Shown: positions 15,922 to 23,834 of the stretch, piece after piece
Layout of the letters: each line of letters opens with the position of its first letter
How positions within the stretch are numbered: position 1 is the stretch's first letter
Assembly (NCBI RefSeq): GCF_002803075.1
Contig: NZ_NNBK01000002.1
Coordinates: forward strand, 434,001-498,000
Direction: 5' to 3'
Source: Streptomyces sp. CB01373
GTDB lineage: Bacteria; Actinomycetota; Actinomycetes; Streptomycetales; Streptomycetaceae
Length of the DNA: 64,000 bases
Made by a program: the position numbers and the translations under genes
Notes under the pieces: generated by a model
Told to the model about the DNA's origin: nothing
Database searches by the model: none
The model's input: only the letters and a program-made list of their open reading frames with translations

Positions 15922-17283
15922 ATGGACAAGCAGCAGGAGTTCGTGCTCCGGACGTTGGAGGAGCGCGACATCCGGTTCGTACGCCTGTGGTTCACGGACG
16001 TGCTCGGCTTCCTCAAGTCCGTGGCCGTCGCGCCGGCCGAGCTGGAACAGGCCTTCGACGAGGGCATCGGCTTCGACGGCTCCGCCATCGAGGGCTTCGC
16101 CCGGGTCTACGAGTCCGACATGATCGCCAAGCCGGACCCGTCCACCTTCCAGATCCTGCCCTGGCGTGCCGAGGCCCCCGGTACGGCCCGTATGTTCTGC
16201 GACATCCTCATGCCGGACGGCTCGCCCTCCTTCGCCGACCCGCGCTACGTCCTCAAGCGCGCCCTGGCCCGCACCTCCGACCTCGGGTTCACCTTCTACA
16301 CCCACCCCGAGATCGAGTTCTTCCTGCTCAAGAACCGCCCGCTGGATGGCTCCCGGCCCACGCCCGCGGACAACTCCGGCTACTTCGACCACACTCCGCA
16401 GGCCATCGGCATGGACTTCCGCCGCCAGGCGATCACCATGCTGGAGTCGATGGGCATCTCGGTGGAGTTCTCCCACCACGAGGGCGCCCCCGGCCAGCAG
16501 GAGATCGACCTGCGCTACGCCGACGCCCTGTCCACCGCGGACAACATCATGACGTTCCGCCTGGTCATGAAGCAGGTGGCGCTGGAGCAGGGCCTCCAGG
16601 CCACGTTCATGCCCAAGCCCTTCTCGGAGTTCCCGGGCTCCGGCATGCACTCGCACCTGTCGCTGTTCGAAGGTGACCGGAACGCGTTCTACGAGTCCGG
16701 CGCGGAGTACCAGCTCTCGAAGGTGGGCCGCTCCTTCATCGCGGGCCTCCTGCGCCACGCCGCCGAGATCTCCGCGGTCACCAACCAGTGGGTGAACTCC
16801 TACAAGCGCATTTGGGGCGGCTCCGAGCGCACCGCGGGCGCCGGCGGCGAGGCCCCCTCGTACATCTGCTGGGGCCACAACAACCGCTCCGCCCTGGTCC
16901 GCGTCCCGATGTACAAGCCCGGCAAGACCGGCTCCGCGCGCGTGGAGGTCCGCTCCATCGACTCCGGCGCGAACCCCTACCTCGCCTACGCCGTCCTCCT
17001 GGCCGCCGGCCTGAAGGGCATCGAGGAAGGCTACGAGCTCCCGCCGGGCGCCGAGGACGACGTCTGGGCCCTGTCCAACGCCGAACGCCGCGCGATGGGC
17101 ATCGAACCGCTGCCCCAGAACCTCGGCGAGGCCCTGACCCTGATGGAGAACAGCGACCTGGTCGCCGACACCCTGGGCGAACACGTCTTCGACTTCTTCC
17201 TCCGCAACAAGCGCGCCGAGTGGCACGAGTACCGCTCGGAGGTCACGGCGTTCGAGCTGAAGAAGCATCTGCCGGTGCTGTAA
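15922..17283 (+). CDS. glnA2: Glutamine synthetase-like protein GlnA2 (gamma-glutamylpolyamine synthetase)
   Basis: A 453-aa type-I glutamine-synthetase-fold ligase. Landmarks are the N-terminal IGFDGSAIEGFARVYESDM region, the metal Glu in THPEIEFFLLK, the ammonia/Mg site in HHEGAPGQQEIDLRY, FMPKPF, the GSGMHSHLS loop, NSYKRI and RSALVRVP. It matches from memory the S. coelicolor GlnA2 protein almost residue for residue. Published work there assigns gamma-glutamylation of polyamines rather than ammonium assimilation. I chose the ATG at 15922 (family start MDKQQEFVLRTLEERD); an in-frame ATG lies 15 nt upstream. It is monocistronic with a terminator after it. Confidence 0.95.
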   Translation: MDKQQEFVLRTLEERDIRFVRLWFTDVLGFLKSVAVAPAELEQAFDEGIGFDGSAIEGFARVYESDMIAKPDPSTFQILPWRAEAPGTARMFCDILMPDGSPSFADPRYVLKRALARTSDLGFTFYTHPEIEFFLLKNRPLDGSRPTPADNSGYFDHTPQAIGMDFRRQAITMLESMGISVEFSHHEGAPGQQEIDLRYADALSTADNIMTFRLVMKQVALEQGLQATFMPKPFSEFPGSGMHSHLSLFEGDRNAFYESGAEYQLSKVGRSFIAGLLRHAAEISAVTNQWVNSYKRIWGGSERTAGAGGEAPSYICWGHNNRSALVRVPMYKPGKTGSARVEVRSIDSGANPYLAYAVLLAAGLKGIEEGYELPPGAEDDVWALSNAERRAMGIEPLPQNLGEALTLMENSDLVADTLGEHVFDFFLRNKRAEWHEYRSEVTAFELKKHLPVL

Positions 17284-17321
17284 GCGCAGGTCAGAGTAGG
17301 TTTCCCGCTGGTTCGGCGGAC

Positions 17322-17350
17322 GGGGTCGACGGTCGCGGACCGTCGGCCCC
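17322..17350 (+). terminator. Terminator after glnA2
   Basis: A stem of CGACGGTC / GACCGTCG with a GCG loop, extended by GGG/CCC, 38 nt after the glnA2 stop. Confidence 0.7.
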
Positions 17351-17401
17351 ATGGCCTCTCACTGGTCCTGGGCCGTCTCTGGGCCGTCCGGCACGGGATC
17401 G

Positions 17402-17566
17402 GCGCTCTCGACGAACTCACCGTTCGCTGAGTGGGAGAAGACGTTCGGCGACCGCCGGCTCTGCGCGGCCATCGCTGACCGCCTCACCTTCCGCGGCACT
17501 CTGCTCCAGACCGGCACGGAGTCCTTCCGACCCCAGGCCACCTGCGACAAACGCGAAAACCACTGA
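17402..17566 (+). pseudogene. Remnant of an IstB-type transposition ATPase (C-terminal piece)
   Basis: The reading frame gives TNSPFAEWEKTFGDRRL followed by AAIADRLTFRGTLLQTGTESFR, which fits the conserved end of IstB helper proteins of IS21-family elements (pattern NLPFSEW..VFGD.RL..ALLDRL.HR). Only about 43 residues are recognisable, after which the frame continues to a stop at 17566. The Walker motifs and the IstA transposase are absent, so the element is dead. It marks the boundary between glnA2 and the accessory segment. Confidence 0.7.
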
Positions 17567-17636
17567 TGGAGGATCCCTGTGACTTTGTGCCTGAGGGCGA
17601 TCCCGGCACTGTCACAACGGCAGCGCCCGTGGTGAG

Positions 17637-18005
17637 TCACAGCCGCACGAAGCTCACCATGAGCACAGCCAGGGACAGCAGTAGCATGCCCAGGCAGTTG
17701 ACCCAGAACGCGGAGTTCAAGGCTCGCGCGCGAATGTGGGATGCGGCGGCCGCCAGGAAGTAGACAGCGATCGCGGCAGTGGTCGTCATGGCGACGCCGG
17801 GCACCCAGAGCCCGACGATGAGCCCCACTACGGAGGCCGCCTTGAGGGTGATCAGCGCCCACCACCAGTCGCGCGGGAACCGTACGCCGTCCAGGCAGTC
17901 GACGATGAATCTCGGTGGACGGAGCATCATTGCGGCGTCGCCCGCCTGTATCCCGAGCAGGACCATGATTGGCCAGACGGGAGACGGGAGTTCAGAGAGG
18001 GTCAT
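17637..18005 (-). CDS. DoxX-like small membrane protein
   Basis: A 122-aa protein with about four membrane helices (residues near 8-25, 49-68, 74-92 and 101-119). The pattern, with helix 2 rich in small residues after DWWWALITLK, resembles the DoxX_2 group. Such proteins often sit next to a regulator; their biochemical role is mostly unknown. Its start codon at 18005 overlaps the stop of the TetR gene as ATGA. The TetR protein probably controls both genes from the operators at 18578-18603. Confidence 0.75.
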   Translation of the reverse strand: MTLSELPSPVWPIMVLLGIQAGDAAMMLRPPRFIVDCLDGVRFPRDWWWALITLKAASVVGLIVGLWVPGVAMTTTAAIAVYFLAAAASHIRARALNSAFWVNCLGMLLLSLAVLMVSFVRL

Positions 18006-18598
18006 CGGTCATCCTCGTCGTATACGGTGACGAATTCGGCGGTGCGCCGGATCCCGGTTGCCGTCTGCTGCCGGTCGGTGGATCCCGCGGCAAGCAGCAT
18101 CAGCTCCCCCAGGTAGCTGGTGAACATCACCTGCGCACCGTGCCGGGCGCGGGGGGTGGGTATTCCCGCCTTCACCATCGCGGCGGTGAGATTGTCCTCG
18201 GTCAGCGTGCGCAGCGCGCCGAGGGCCGCGTTCTCGGGTTGACCTCGGGTCAGGGTCCGGAAGTACGAGCGCGCGAGTTCGTCGTTCTCGGCGAACAAAT
18301 CGAGGAACGGGTCGAAGTAATGGGCCAGGTAGTCGACTGCGGAGGCTGCGGACTCCGCCGCCGGTGGCGCGGGGATGCGGGCGGCGATGGCTTGGTCGTA
18401 GACAAGGCTCAACAGAGACTCCTTGTCCCCCACTGCCATGACGGCACCCACGGAAACACCCGCCTCCGCCGCGATCTGACGCACCGTTGTGCCCTGGAAG
18501 CCACGCTCCTGGAAGAGTCTTTCGGCGGCTTCGACGATGTGGGTGGTGGTCCGCCGTTTTCGTTCGGCGCGAGTTGCCTGAACGCGTTCAGTGAACAT
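18002..18598 (-). CDS. TetR-family regulator coupled to a DoxX-like protein
   Basis: A 198-aa regulator. The N-terminal helix-turn-helix reads HIVEAAERLFQERGFQGTTVRQIAAEAGVSVGAVMAVGDKESLL (in part: VRQIAAEAGVSVGAVM), a standard TetR DNA-binding domain; the C-terminal half is all-helical with no recognised ligand. I chose the ATG at 18598, where the family domain begins; the frame is open to 18790 but the extra residues cover a promoter. TTGCCT-17 bp-TACCTT precede the ATG by 6 nt, so the mRNA looks leaderless. Two palindromes overlap the start, predicting autorepression. Confidence 0.88.
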   Translation of the reverse strand: MFTERVQATRAERKRRTTTHIVEAAERLFQERGFQGTTVRQIAAEAGVSVGAVMAVGDKESLLSLVYDQAIAARIPAPPAAESAASAVDYLAHYFDPFLDLFAENDELARSYFRTLTRGQPENAALGALRTLTEDNLTAAMVKAGIPTPRARHGAQVMFTSYLGELMLLAAGSTDRQQTATGIRRTAEFVTVYDEDDR

Positions 18599-18633
18599 GT
18601 TCAGAAGGTAGCGGCGCGGCTGCACCGAGGCAA
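18578..18633 (-). promoter_or_regulatory. Leaderless promoter with twin palindromes over the TetR start codon
   Basis: CTGAACGCGTTCAG (18578-18591) and TGAACATGTTCA (18592-18603) are adjacent perfect palindromes sharing TGAAC-NN-GTTCA. The second contains the start codon and the first lies in codons 3-7. The -10 TACCTT (18605-18610) and -35 TTGCCT (18628-18633) are 17 bp apart. Repressor bound here would cover the transcription start. Confidence 0.65.
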
Positions 18634-18818
18634 TGGTGTCGGTCAGCACGGTTTCAGAACTCGGCACGCGGGCCGGGGAGGGCACGGGGGCGTACACGCG
18701 GAGTGACACCACAGGGCGATGCCGACGTCCTGAATCTGAACAGGGCTCAATGTCTCGCAGGACGACGAGCGTGGGCAGCGCGCGGTACATGCGCGTGGCG
18801 CAGGCCCAGTCCTGCCCA

Positions 18819-19130
18819 TCACGGGTGCAGTGGAGGCAGCTTCCGGCGCTTCCGGCCGCCGCGGCCGTTTCGGGGGATGTCGCGGCCGCGCGCCACCAGA
18901 ATGAAGCCAGTAATGCTGAATGCCAGGCAACAGGCAGCCAGGATGAAGCCGAGGGGCTGGCGACTTCCGGCCAAGGAGCTGGCTGCGTGAAACAACTGCC
19001 CCAGTCCGATCGCTATGACGCCCCAGCCCGCACGGGTGTCCGAGCGTCGGCGGCGCTGCCGCCCGACGAGCCACACGCCAAGCGCCATGAAGATGACACC
19101 ACCGGCGCTGATGATCACCGCATCGAACAT
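18819..19130 (-). CDS. Small membrane protein of unknown function
   Basis: A 103-aa protein with about three membrane helices (near residues 4-22, 37-56 and 61-81), a basic loop RQRRRRSDTR after helix 1, and a strongly basic C-terminus (GRDIPRNGRGGRKRRK). I chose the ATG at 19130 because GGAGGTGGGG precedes it directly; an upstream in-frame start at 19193 has no such signal. I do not recognise a family. It stands between the TetR/DoxX-like pair and the second TetR/membrane pair on the same strand. Confidence 0.6.
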   Translation of the reverse strand: MFDAVIISAGGVIFMALGVWLVGRQRRRRSDTRAGWGVIAIGLGQLFHAASSLAGSRQPLGFILAACCLAFSITGFILVARGRDIPRNGRGGRKRRKLPPLHP

Positions 19131-19318
19131 CCCCACCTCCGCGGGAAGCGTACCGATCGCGGGGCGACGAGGACCCGATGCCTCCGCGCGCACTCGCCGT
19201 GCGCAGAATCAGGGCCTGGGCAACACCTTGATCGCGGTGATCATCGACTGTCCGGTACCGACGCACGAATGGCGCGCCACAGGTCGGAGCCGCAGATGCA
19301 GGAGGCAACGACCTCAAG

Positions 19319-19873
19319 TCAGGCCGGCACCGGCGCGGGCTGGATCCGCTTCGCGTCCCAGGCCAGCCACACGCAGGCGGCCGCGAGCAGTGCGCCGTGC
19401 GCGATCCGCAGCGCGGGCGGACCGAAGAACTGCGGCAGGAACAGCCCGAACCCGACCGCGAACAGGATCGCCGGCACCGTGCGCATCCGGGCTGCGACGA
19501 GGATCGCGCCCGCCGCCATGGTCAGCAGCCCGAGCCCGAACATCGTCATCGCGAACGGGTTGTAGCGCACGTCCTCGGCCAGGTCGAGGATGTTCGACTG
19601 GTTGGCCATCGCATGCAGGCCGAAGTCCTCGGCGCCGTAGTACGGCAGCGTCAGGCCGGCGCCGATCCAGAACACGATCGCCGCCACGCGGTTGATCGGC
19701 AGCAGTGCAATCGCGACCAGGATGAACCCGATCATCGCGCACAGGTGCGCGACGATCCACGCGGTGGAGCCCATCGCGGCGGCGGCACCCGAGGTGGTGG
19801 ACTCGTCCTCCCATGGGCGGAGGGCGGGGTAGAGCAGGAACAGTACGCCTGCGACGGACAGCGGGATCCTCAT
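19319..19873 (-). CDS. Polytopic membrane protein coupled to a TetR regulator
   Basis: A 184-aa protein with five to six predicted helices. The first loop is WEDESTTSGAAAAM. A soluble segment between helices 3 and 4 (YYGAEDFGLHAMANQSNILDLAEDVRYNPF, quoted in parts) contains several acidic and His residues. I do not recognise the family beyond its resemblance to small uncharacterised actinobacterial membrane proteins. Its start codon overlaps the stop of the TetR gene as ATGA, so it is the obvious regulated partner. Confidence 0.72.
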   Translation of the reverse strand: MRIPLSVAGVLFLLYPALRPWEDESTTSGAAAAMGSTAWIVAHLCAMIGFILVAIALLPINRVAAIVFWIGAGLTLPYYGAEDFGLHAMANQSNILDLAEDVRYNPFAMTMFGLGLLTMAAGAILVAARMRTVPAILFAVGFGLFLPQFFGPPALRIAHGALLAAACVWLAWDAKRIQPAPVPA

Positions 19874-20433
19874 GAGTCGCTCCTCAGGCTGGCGAGATAC
19901 ATCTGGATGAGCTGGTCGTAGGTGTCGTCGAGGTCTTCCTGCAGGCCGAAGCCGCCCGCGGATTCGATGGACGCGAAGCCGTGCACGAGCACCCGCAGGC
20001 GCCGGGTCGCGTGCACGGCCGCCGAGCCCTCGAGTCCGTAGCCGCGCAGCGTGGCGTACATGACGCCGATGAGCTTCGCGCCGGCCGCCTCCTGGATCGG
20101 GTCGTGCAGCGGGTCCATCGGCAGCGCGGCGTACCGCTTCGGGTGCGCGGCGACGTACGCACGGTAGGCGTGCATCAACCCAGTGACCGCCTCGTTGCCA
20201 CCGGTGCCCAAGACGGTCGTCGTGAACCGGTCGGTCATATCCTCCAGCACCCGCACTCCGACGAGCGTCTTCAGTTCGCCGAGGCTCGCCACGTGCTTGT
20301 AGAGCGACGGCGTGGCGACCCCGCAGCCGTGCGCCACGGCGGCGAGCGTGAGGCCGTCCGGCCCGCGCTCGTCCACGATGCCGAGCGCCACATCGACCAC
20401 GGCGGCCGGCGTCAGCGACCTCTTAGCAACCAT
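19870..20433 (-). CDS. TetR-family regulator (TetR_C/WHG type) coupled to a membrane protein
   Basis: A 187-aa regulator. The N-terminal domain reads LTPAAVVDVALGIVDERGPDGLTLAAVAHGCGVATPSLYKHVASL (in part: GVATPSLYKHV), a TetR helix-turn-helix. The C-terminal part has the AYRAYVAAHPKRYAALP motif seen in the TetR_C_33/WHG group. The ATG at 20433 has only a weak ribosome site; a 17-bp near-palindrome ends 9 nt upstream. The stop overlaps the start of the membrane-protein gene (ATGA), the same layout as the TetR/DoxX-like pair 1.3 kb away. Confidence 0.88.
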   Translation of the reverse strand: MVAKRSLTPAAVVDVALGIVDERGPDGLTLAAVAHGCGVATPSLYKHVASLGELKTLVGVRVLEDMTDRFTTTVLGTGGNEAVTGLMHAYRAYVAAHPKRYAALPMDPLHDPIQEAAGAKLIGVMYATLRGYGLEGSAAVHATRRLRVLVHGFASIESAGGFGLQEDLDDTYDQLIQMYLASLRSDS

Positions 20434-20441
20434 AGCCCAGA

Positions 20442-20458
20442 GGCTATTGCCATTAGCC
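20442..20458. promoter_or_regulatory. Candidate operator of the second TetR gene
   Basis: GGCTATTGCCATTAGCC is a 17-bp inverted repeat with one mismatched pair around a central base, located 9-25 bp upstream of the TetR start, where the promoter should be. Confidence 0.5.
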
Positions 20459-20465
20459 AGGGACG

Positions 20466-20651
20466 TCAATAGGCGCCGGAGCCGACGGGATCGCGCATGC
20501 CGCGGCGGCGGCAGTCGCGCGACAGGTCGGCCCAGGACTCGGCGGACTCCCGCAGCCCCTCCGCGAGCGCGATCAGTCCTTGTGCCCCCCACGAGGCAGC
20601 CCGAACGCAGAACCGCCGCAGTGCCCCGTAGGACACTGCGGCGGCGCTCAT
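20466..20651 (-). CDS. Small protein of unknown function (61 aa)
   Basis: A 61-residue frame with strong G/C third-position bias, beginning MSAAAVSYGALRRF and containing an amphipathic segment GLIALAEGLRESAESWADL before a basic tail with two cysteines overall. It starts 25 nt after the SPFH gene stop on the same strand and could be its distal partner. The ribosome site is weak. I recognise no family; coding status rests on codon bias and position. Confidence 0.4.
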   Translation of the reverse strand: MSAAAVSYGALRRFCVRAASWGAQGLIALAEGLRESAESWADLSRDCRRRGMRDPVGSGAY

Positions 20652-20676
20652 GGCACGGAACAACTGCCTTCGGTGA

Positions 20677-21654
20677 CTACGCCTTATCAACCTGAGTCAG
20701 GCCCTGGAGGCGACGCAGCGAGCTCTGCATGCCCTCGACACTCCCGTCGAGGAAGATCACGTTGCCGTCGCCCTCCTTCGCGGATTCGCGAATCGTCTCC
20801 GTCCACATCGTGAAGGCCAGCAGACCAGGGTCGACCCCGTGATCCGTCAGGGTCTGCGCGGACTCCGACAGGCCCTTCGCCAGCTCCATACGGAACTGCG
20901 CGAGACCCTCACCGCGCAGTCGCGCGGCCTCCGCCTCGTTCTGCGCGGCGATCCGGATCGCGGCACCGTTCGCCTCCGCCTCCTTCGTCCGCGTGATCAG
21001 CAGCGCCTGACCCTCGAACTCAGCGGCCGACTGCGCGTTCTTCGCCGCCACCACACGAGACATCGACGCCATGACCTCGGCGTCGAAGGTGATGTCGTTC
21101 ACCGTCAGGTCGACCAGGGTGTAACCCCACGAAGCGAGCTGCTCATCCAGGGTCGACTTCGCGTGCGAGACGATTTCCGACCTCAGGCCCAGAACCTCGG
21201 CCTGCTTCTTCGTCGAGACGAACTCCCGCACACTCGCCTCGACGGCGCTGGTCATCGCCATGTGGAACGAATTGTCGTTGATGAACTTGAATGCCACGAG
21301 CTGCACGGTCTCCGGGGAATGGTCGGACACCGTGAAGATGATCGTCGACGTGAAGTGGACCGCGGCCTGGTCACCCGTGATGGCGGAGAACTGCAGACGG
21401 GAGGTCTGGTTCTGAACAGGCACCTTGCGATGGATGCGTTCGAAAATCGGGATGATGAGGTTCAGGCCGGGGTTCAGGACCCGGCGGTATTTCCCGAACA
21501 GGGTGACGACTGCGACATGCGCCTGGTCGACAGTGCGTATGGAACTGACGAGCAGTACGAGCACTATGACGCCGACGGCGACCAGCGCGACAAGAAGAGA
21601 CACAAGAAGACCTTTGGATCGGGCGAAACTGACGAAGTGCGCGGTGCACGCCAT
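20677..21654 (-). CDS. SPFH/Band 7 (stomatin-prohibitin) membrane protein
   Basis: A 325-aa membrane-anchored scaffold protein. One N-terminal helix (residues about 15-38) is followed by the Band 7 domain, which starts IRTVDQAHVAVVTLFGKYRRVLNPGLNLIIPIF (quoted in parts: GKYRRVLNPGLNLIIP) and includes ALLEQLASWGYTL-like and VNDITFDAEVMASM segments. A long charged helical, coiled-coil-prone region (AAKNAQSAAEFEGQALLITR, EAEANGAAIR) follows. SPFH proteins form membrane microdomain assemblies. No NfeD-type protease partner is adjacent, so a specific role cannot be given. Confidence 0.88.
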   Translation of the reverse strand: MACTAHFVSFARSKGLLVSLLVALVAVGVIVLVLLVSSIRTVDQAHVAVVTLFGKYRRVLNPGLNLIIPIFERIHRKVPVQNQTSRLQFSAITGDQAAVHFTSTIIFTVSDHSPETVQLVAFKFINDNSFHMAMTSAVEASVREFVSTKKQAEVLGLRSEIVSHAKSTLDEQLASWGYTLVDLTVNDITFDAEVMASMSRVVAAKNAQSAAEFEGQALLITRTKEAEANGAAIRIAAQNEAEAARLRGEGLAQFRMELAKGLSESAQTLTDHGVDPGLLAFTMWTETIRESAKEGDGNVIFLDGSVEGMQSSLRRLQGLTQVDKA

Positions 21655-21905
21655 ACGAAGGGCGGCAGTAGGGCGCGTACCTGAGCAGCGACGGAGACCT
21701 CGGAAGACAGGCCGCCCTGCCGCTTTCCGGGAACACGCCCCCCGGCGGCCTGCACCAATACTGCCTTCTCATACCGGGAAGGGGCCGGTGCTGTCCAGCC
21801 GAGACGGACGTCGCCGTCAGGCTGGTCGGCAGCATCGACCTGGCAACCCGTGGCCTTGGAGCGGAAGCGGATGACGTCCCTGGGCGCCAGGTCCTTCAGG
21901 GTCAT
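21564..21905 (-). CDS. Short ORF coupled to the SUKH-like gene, probably truncated
   Basis: The frame begins MTLKDLAPRDVIRFRSKATG with good codon bias, and its ATG at 21905 overlaps the stop of the upstream gene as ATGA. The first 80 or so residues look coding. The last 30 overlap the SPFH gene in another frame and look like accidental sequence, so the original end was probably lost. No family recognised. Confidence 0.35.
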   Translation of the reverse strand: MTLKDLAPRDVIRFRSKATGCQVDAADQPDGDVRLGWTAPAPSRYEKAVLVQAAGGRVPGKRQGGLSSEVSVAAQVRALLPPFVWRAPRTSSVSPDPKVFLCLFLSRWSPSAS

Positions 21906-22615
21906 GCGGAGGATTCAGGCGGCGTGTAGTGAAGCAAGTAGTCGCACAACTGCGGTTCGAGCCTTGACAGGTCGCCGCCGTTGACCGCATGCCACAGACG
22001 GTTCTCGATCCAGAAGCGGTGGGCGAACTCCTCGAACGACGGTGCACACCAGAAGATCGCGGCCGCCTGCTCCTCCGGGTCGTCGAGGCAACTCTCTGGC
22101 TCCTCCCTGTCACGCTGGGCCTCGAACTCGTACTCGTAGTCGAGGTGGGAGTGCACGACGAACGTCTCACCGGAGGGGCGCAGGTAGAGATACCAGATGA
22201 CGCAGTCCTGCTGATCCCGCAGGAACCGCACAAGGAAGGAGCCGGGCTCGACCGGACTGGGCAGTGGTTCCGAGAGGTCCGTCCAGCAGCCGGTCACCGA
22301 GACCTCATCCAGCGAGCCGTGCAGATTCGCACTGGTCTGGAACGTGACGAAGTCCTGTGGCAGAGACAGGCTCCTGGCCGCCAGGCCCTCTGCCAATTCG
22401 TTGAGCTTCGCGACCTGCTCAGGGACGAGGCCGCGGGCGCCACCGAGCCATTGGAAATCTCCTGTGAACTGGCTGGAGTCGAGCGGCGGCAAGCTCTCGT
22501 ACGGGTAGCGCTCATAGGTGTAACGGCACGCGCGGTACTCGCCGAGGTCGGTCGCACACCACGCGGCATCGAAGCCGACCGAGGACAGCACGGCCCCGGA
22601 TTGTTCATCAGGCAT
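21902..22615 (-). CDS. Hypothetical protein, possibly SUKH (SMI1/KNR4)-like
   Basis: A 237-aa soluble acidic protein. The central part LSLPQDFVTFQTSANLHGS and the tail APSFEEFAHRFWIENRLW have the spacing and feel of SUKH-superfamily proteins (LP.dy..Fl...N...  and  sFeeFl.r.wien..w). Many of these are immunity proteins against secreted toxins, others are housekeeping. No toxin gene is visible next to it. I chose the ATG at 22615 where coding-like sequence begins; the frame is open much further upstream by chance. The family call is tentative. Confidence 0.55.
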   Translation of the reverse strand: MPDEQSGAVLSSVGFDAAWCATDLGEYRACRYTYERYPYESLPPLDSSQFTGDFQWLGGARGLVPEQVAKLNELAEGLAARSLSLPQDFVTFQTSANLHGSLDEVSVTGCWTDLSEPLPSPVEPGSFLVRFLRDQQDCVIWYLYLRPSGETFVVHSHLDYEYEFEAQRDREEPESCLDDPEEQAAAIFWCAPSFEEFAHRFWIENRLWHAVNGGDLSRLEPQLCDYLLHYTPPESSA

Positions 22616-22791
22616 CAGAACCCCCAGTTGATCACGGCGCGAAGTCGTCGGGTCCAGCCTGGCAGTCGCCACTGACAACTCCCGCAGTGGTGGGTCGGCG
22701 TGAAGTGCATCGACCCGGCCGTCTGCGAGACGGCCGCTCTGACGCCCTCGTCCCGGAGCGCGCGAGCTGATCCCGACCGTGACGGATGTCT

Positions 22792-23625
22792 TCACCACCC
22801 GCCGGCGAAGAAGTCGGCGAGCGCCCGGGGCGAGTCCGCCGCGGTAGTGGTGTTCGCGTAGGCGATGACGAGTACAACGGCCGCCAGGATCGCTGAAGCG
22901 GTACCGCCGAACTTCGTCGCGCGCCTCGACCGCGCGTCGGGCGACGTCCTGAGGCGCCTCCACAGCACGACACTCGCGCCGGCCATCGCGAGCGCGACGA
23001 TGGCGGCCATCGCGGCCAGCACCGCGTGGTAGAGGGCGAAGTCGCTGATCATGACGGCGAGGGCGGGGGAGTGCCGGCCCTCCGGATAGACAGCGATCTG
23101 CTGCTGGACTTGGCCGAGGGTCGCGGTGAGTTCGCCGTCGGCACCGCCACTCGTCAGCATGGGCATCAGCGAGGCGAACGGGGCCGCTGCACCCTGCAGA
23201 TTGGCCAGCAGTGCCACAAGAGCGAAGAGCCCGAGCACTCCGGCGAGGGCCCTGTACAGCGCGAGGGGGAAACGGCTGGTTCGCCCGCCGGCCGACTGCC
23301 GAAGATGGCGGCTGAGGACGACACCGAGCACCACGGCCACCGCGAGGAGCAGTGCGGAAACGCCGGCCTTGACGAGGTGAAAGCGGAACCAGAAGGCGAC
23401 CGTGGTGCTCAACTGCGTCGGGAAGTCCTCGCTGCCGGAACCCCAGTAGGCGACGAATCCGCGGCGGAAGGTATCGCCGACGTTCGCGGTGTTGACCGAA
23501 CTCCGGGCCAGCGCGTTGGGCGCGAGGAAGAAGGCGACGAGGACCGCTCCAGCCAGAGCGGTCAGAAGGCCGATCTGCCGCCGTGGCGTGGCGGTGAGGC
23601 GGGACCGGATTTCGAAGCGGTTCAT
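22792..23625 (-). CDS. Polytopic membrane protein of unknown function
   Basis: A 277-aa protein with about five membrane helices (near residues 18-36, 79-98, 125-143, 195-216 and 243-261). The first extracytoplasmic loop (about 37-78, SSVNTANVGDTFRRGFVAYW) is long. I recognise no domain. The ATG at 23625 is the first start after a non-coding-looking stretch. No partner gene is obvious; it lies between the SUKH-like gene and the lysE cassette on the same strand. Confidence 0.65.
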   Translation of the reverse strand: MNRFEIRSRLTATPRRQIGLLTALAGAVLVAFFLAPNALARSSVNTANVGDTFRRGFVAYWGSGSEDFPTQLSTTVAFWFRFHLVKAGVSALLLAVAVVLGVVLSRHLRQSAGGRTSRFPLALYRALAGVLGLFALVALLANLQGAAAPFASLMPMLTSGGADGELTATLGQVQQQIAVYPEGRHSPALAVMISDFALYHAVLAAMAAIVALAMAGASVVLWRRLRTSPDARSRRATKFGGTASAILAAVVLVIAYANTTTAADSPRALADFFAGGW

Positions 23626-23834
23626 GGAGGGCTTTCGGTTCGTCGGAGGCGGCGTCAATGCGCACAGGCCGGGGCCTGAATCCCCGGAACCGGAAACTAC
23701 CGTGGGGCGACCGGCCAATCCCTGGAGCCAGCCTCCGACTACGGGGTGGGGCTGACCCCACCGAGGAGGGACTACCGGTTCTTGATGAGGGTGAGCCGGC
23801 GCGCGGGCGGTGCTGGACAGGACGCCGGCACGCC

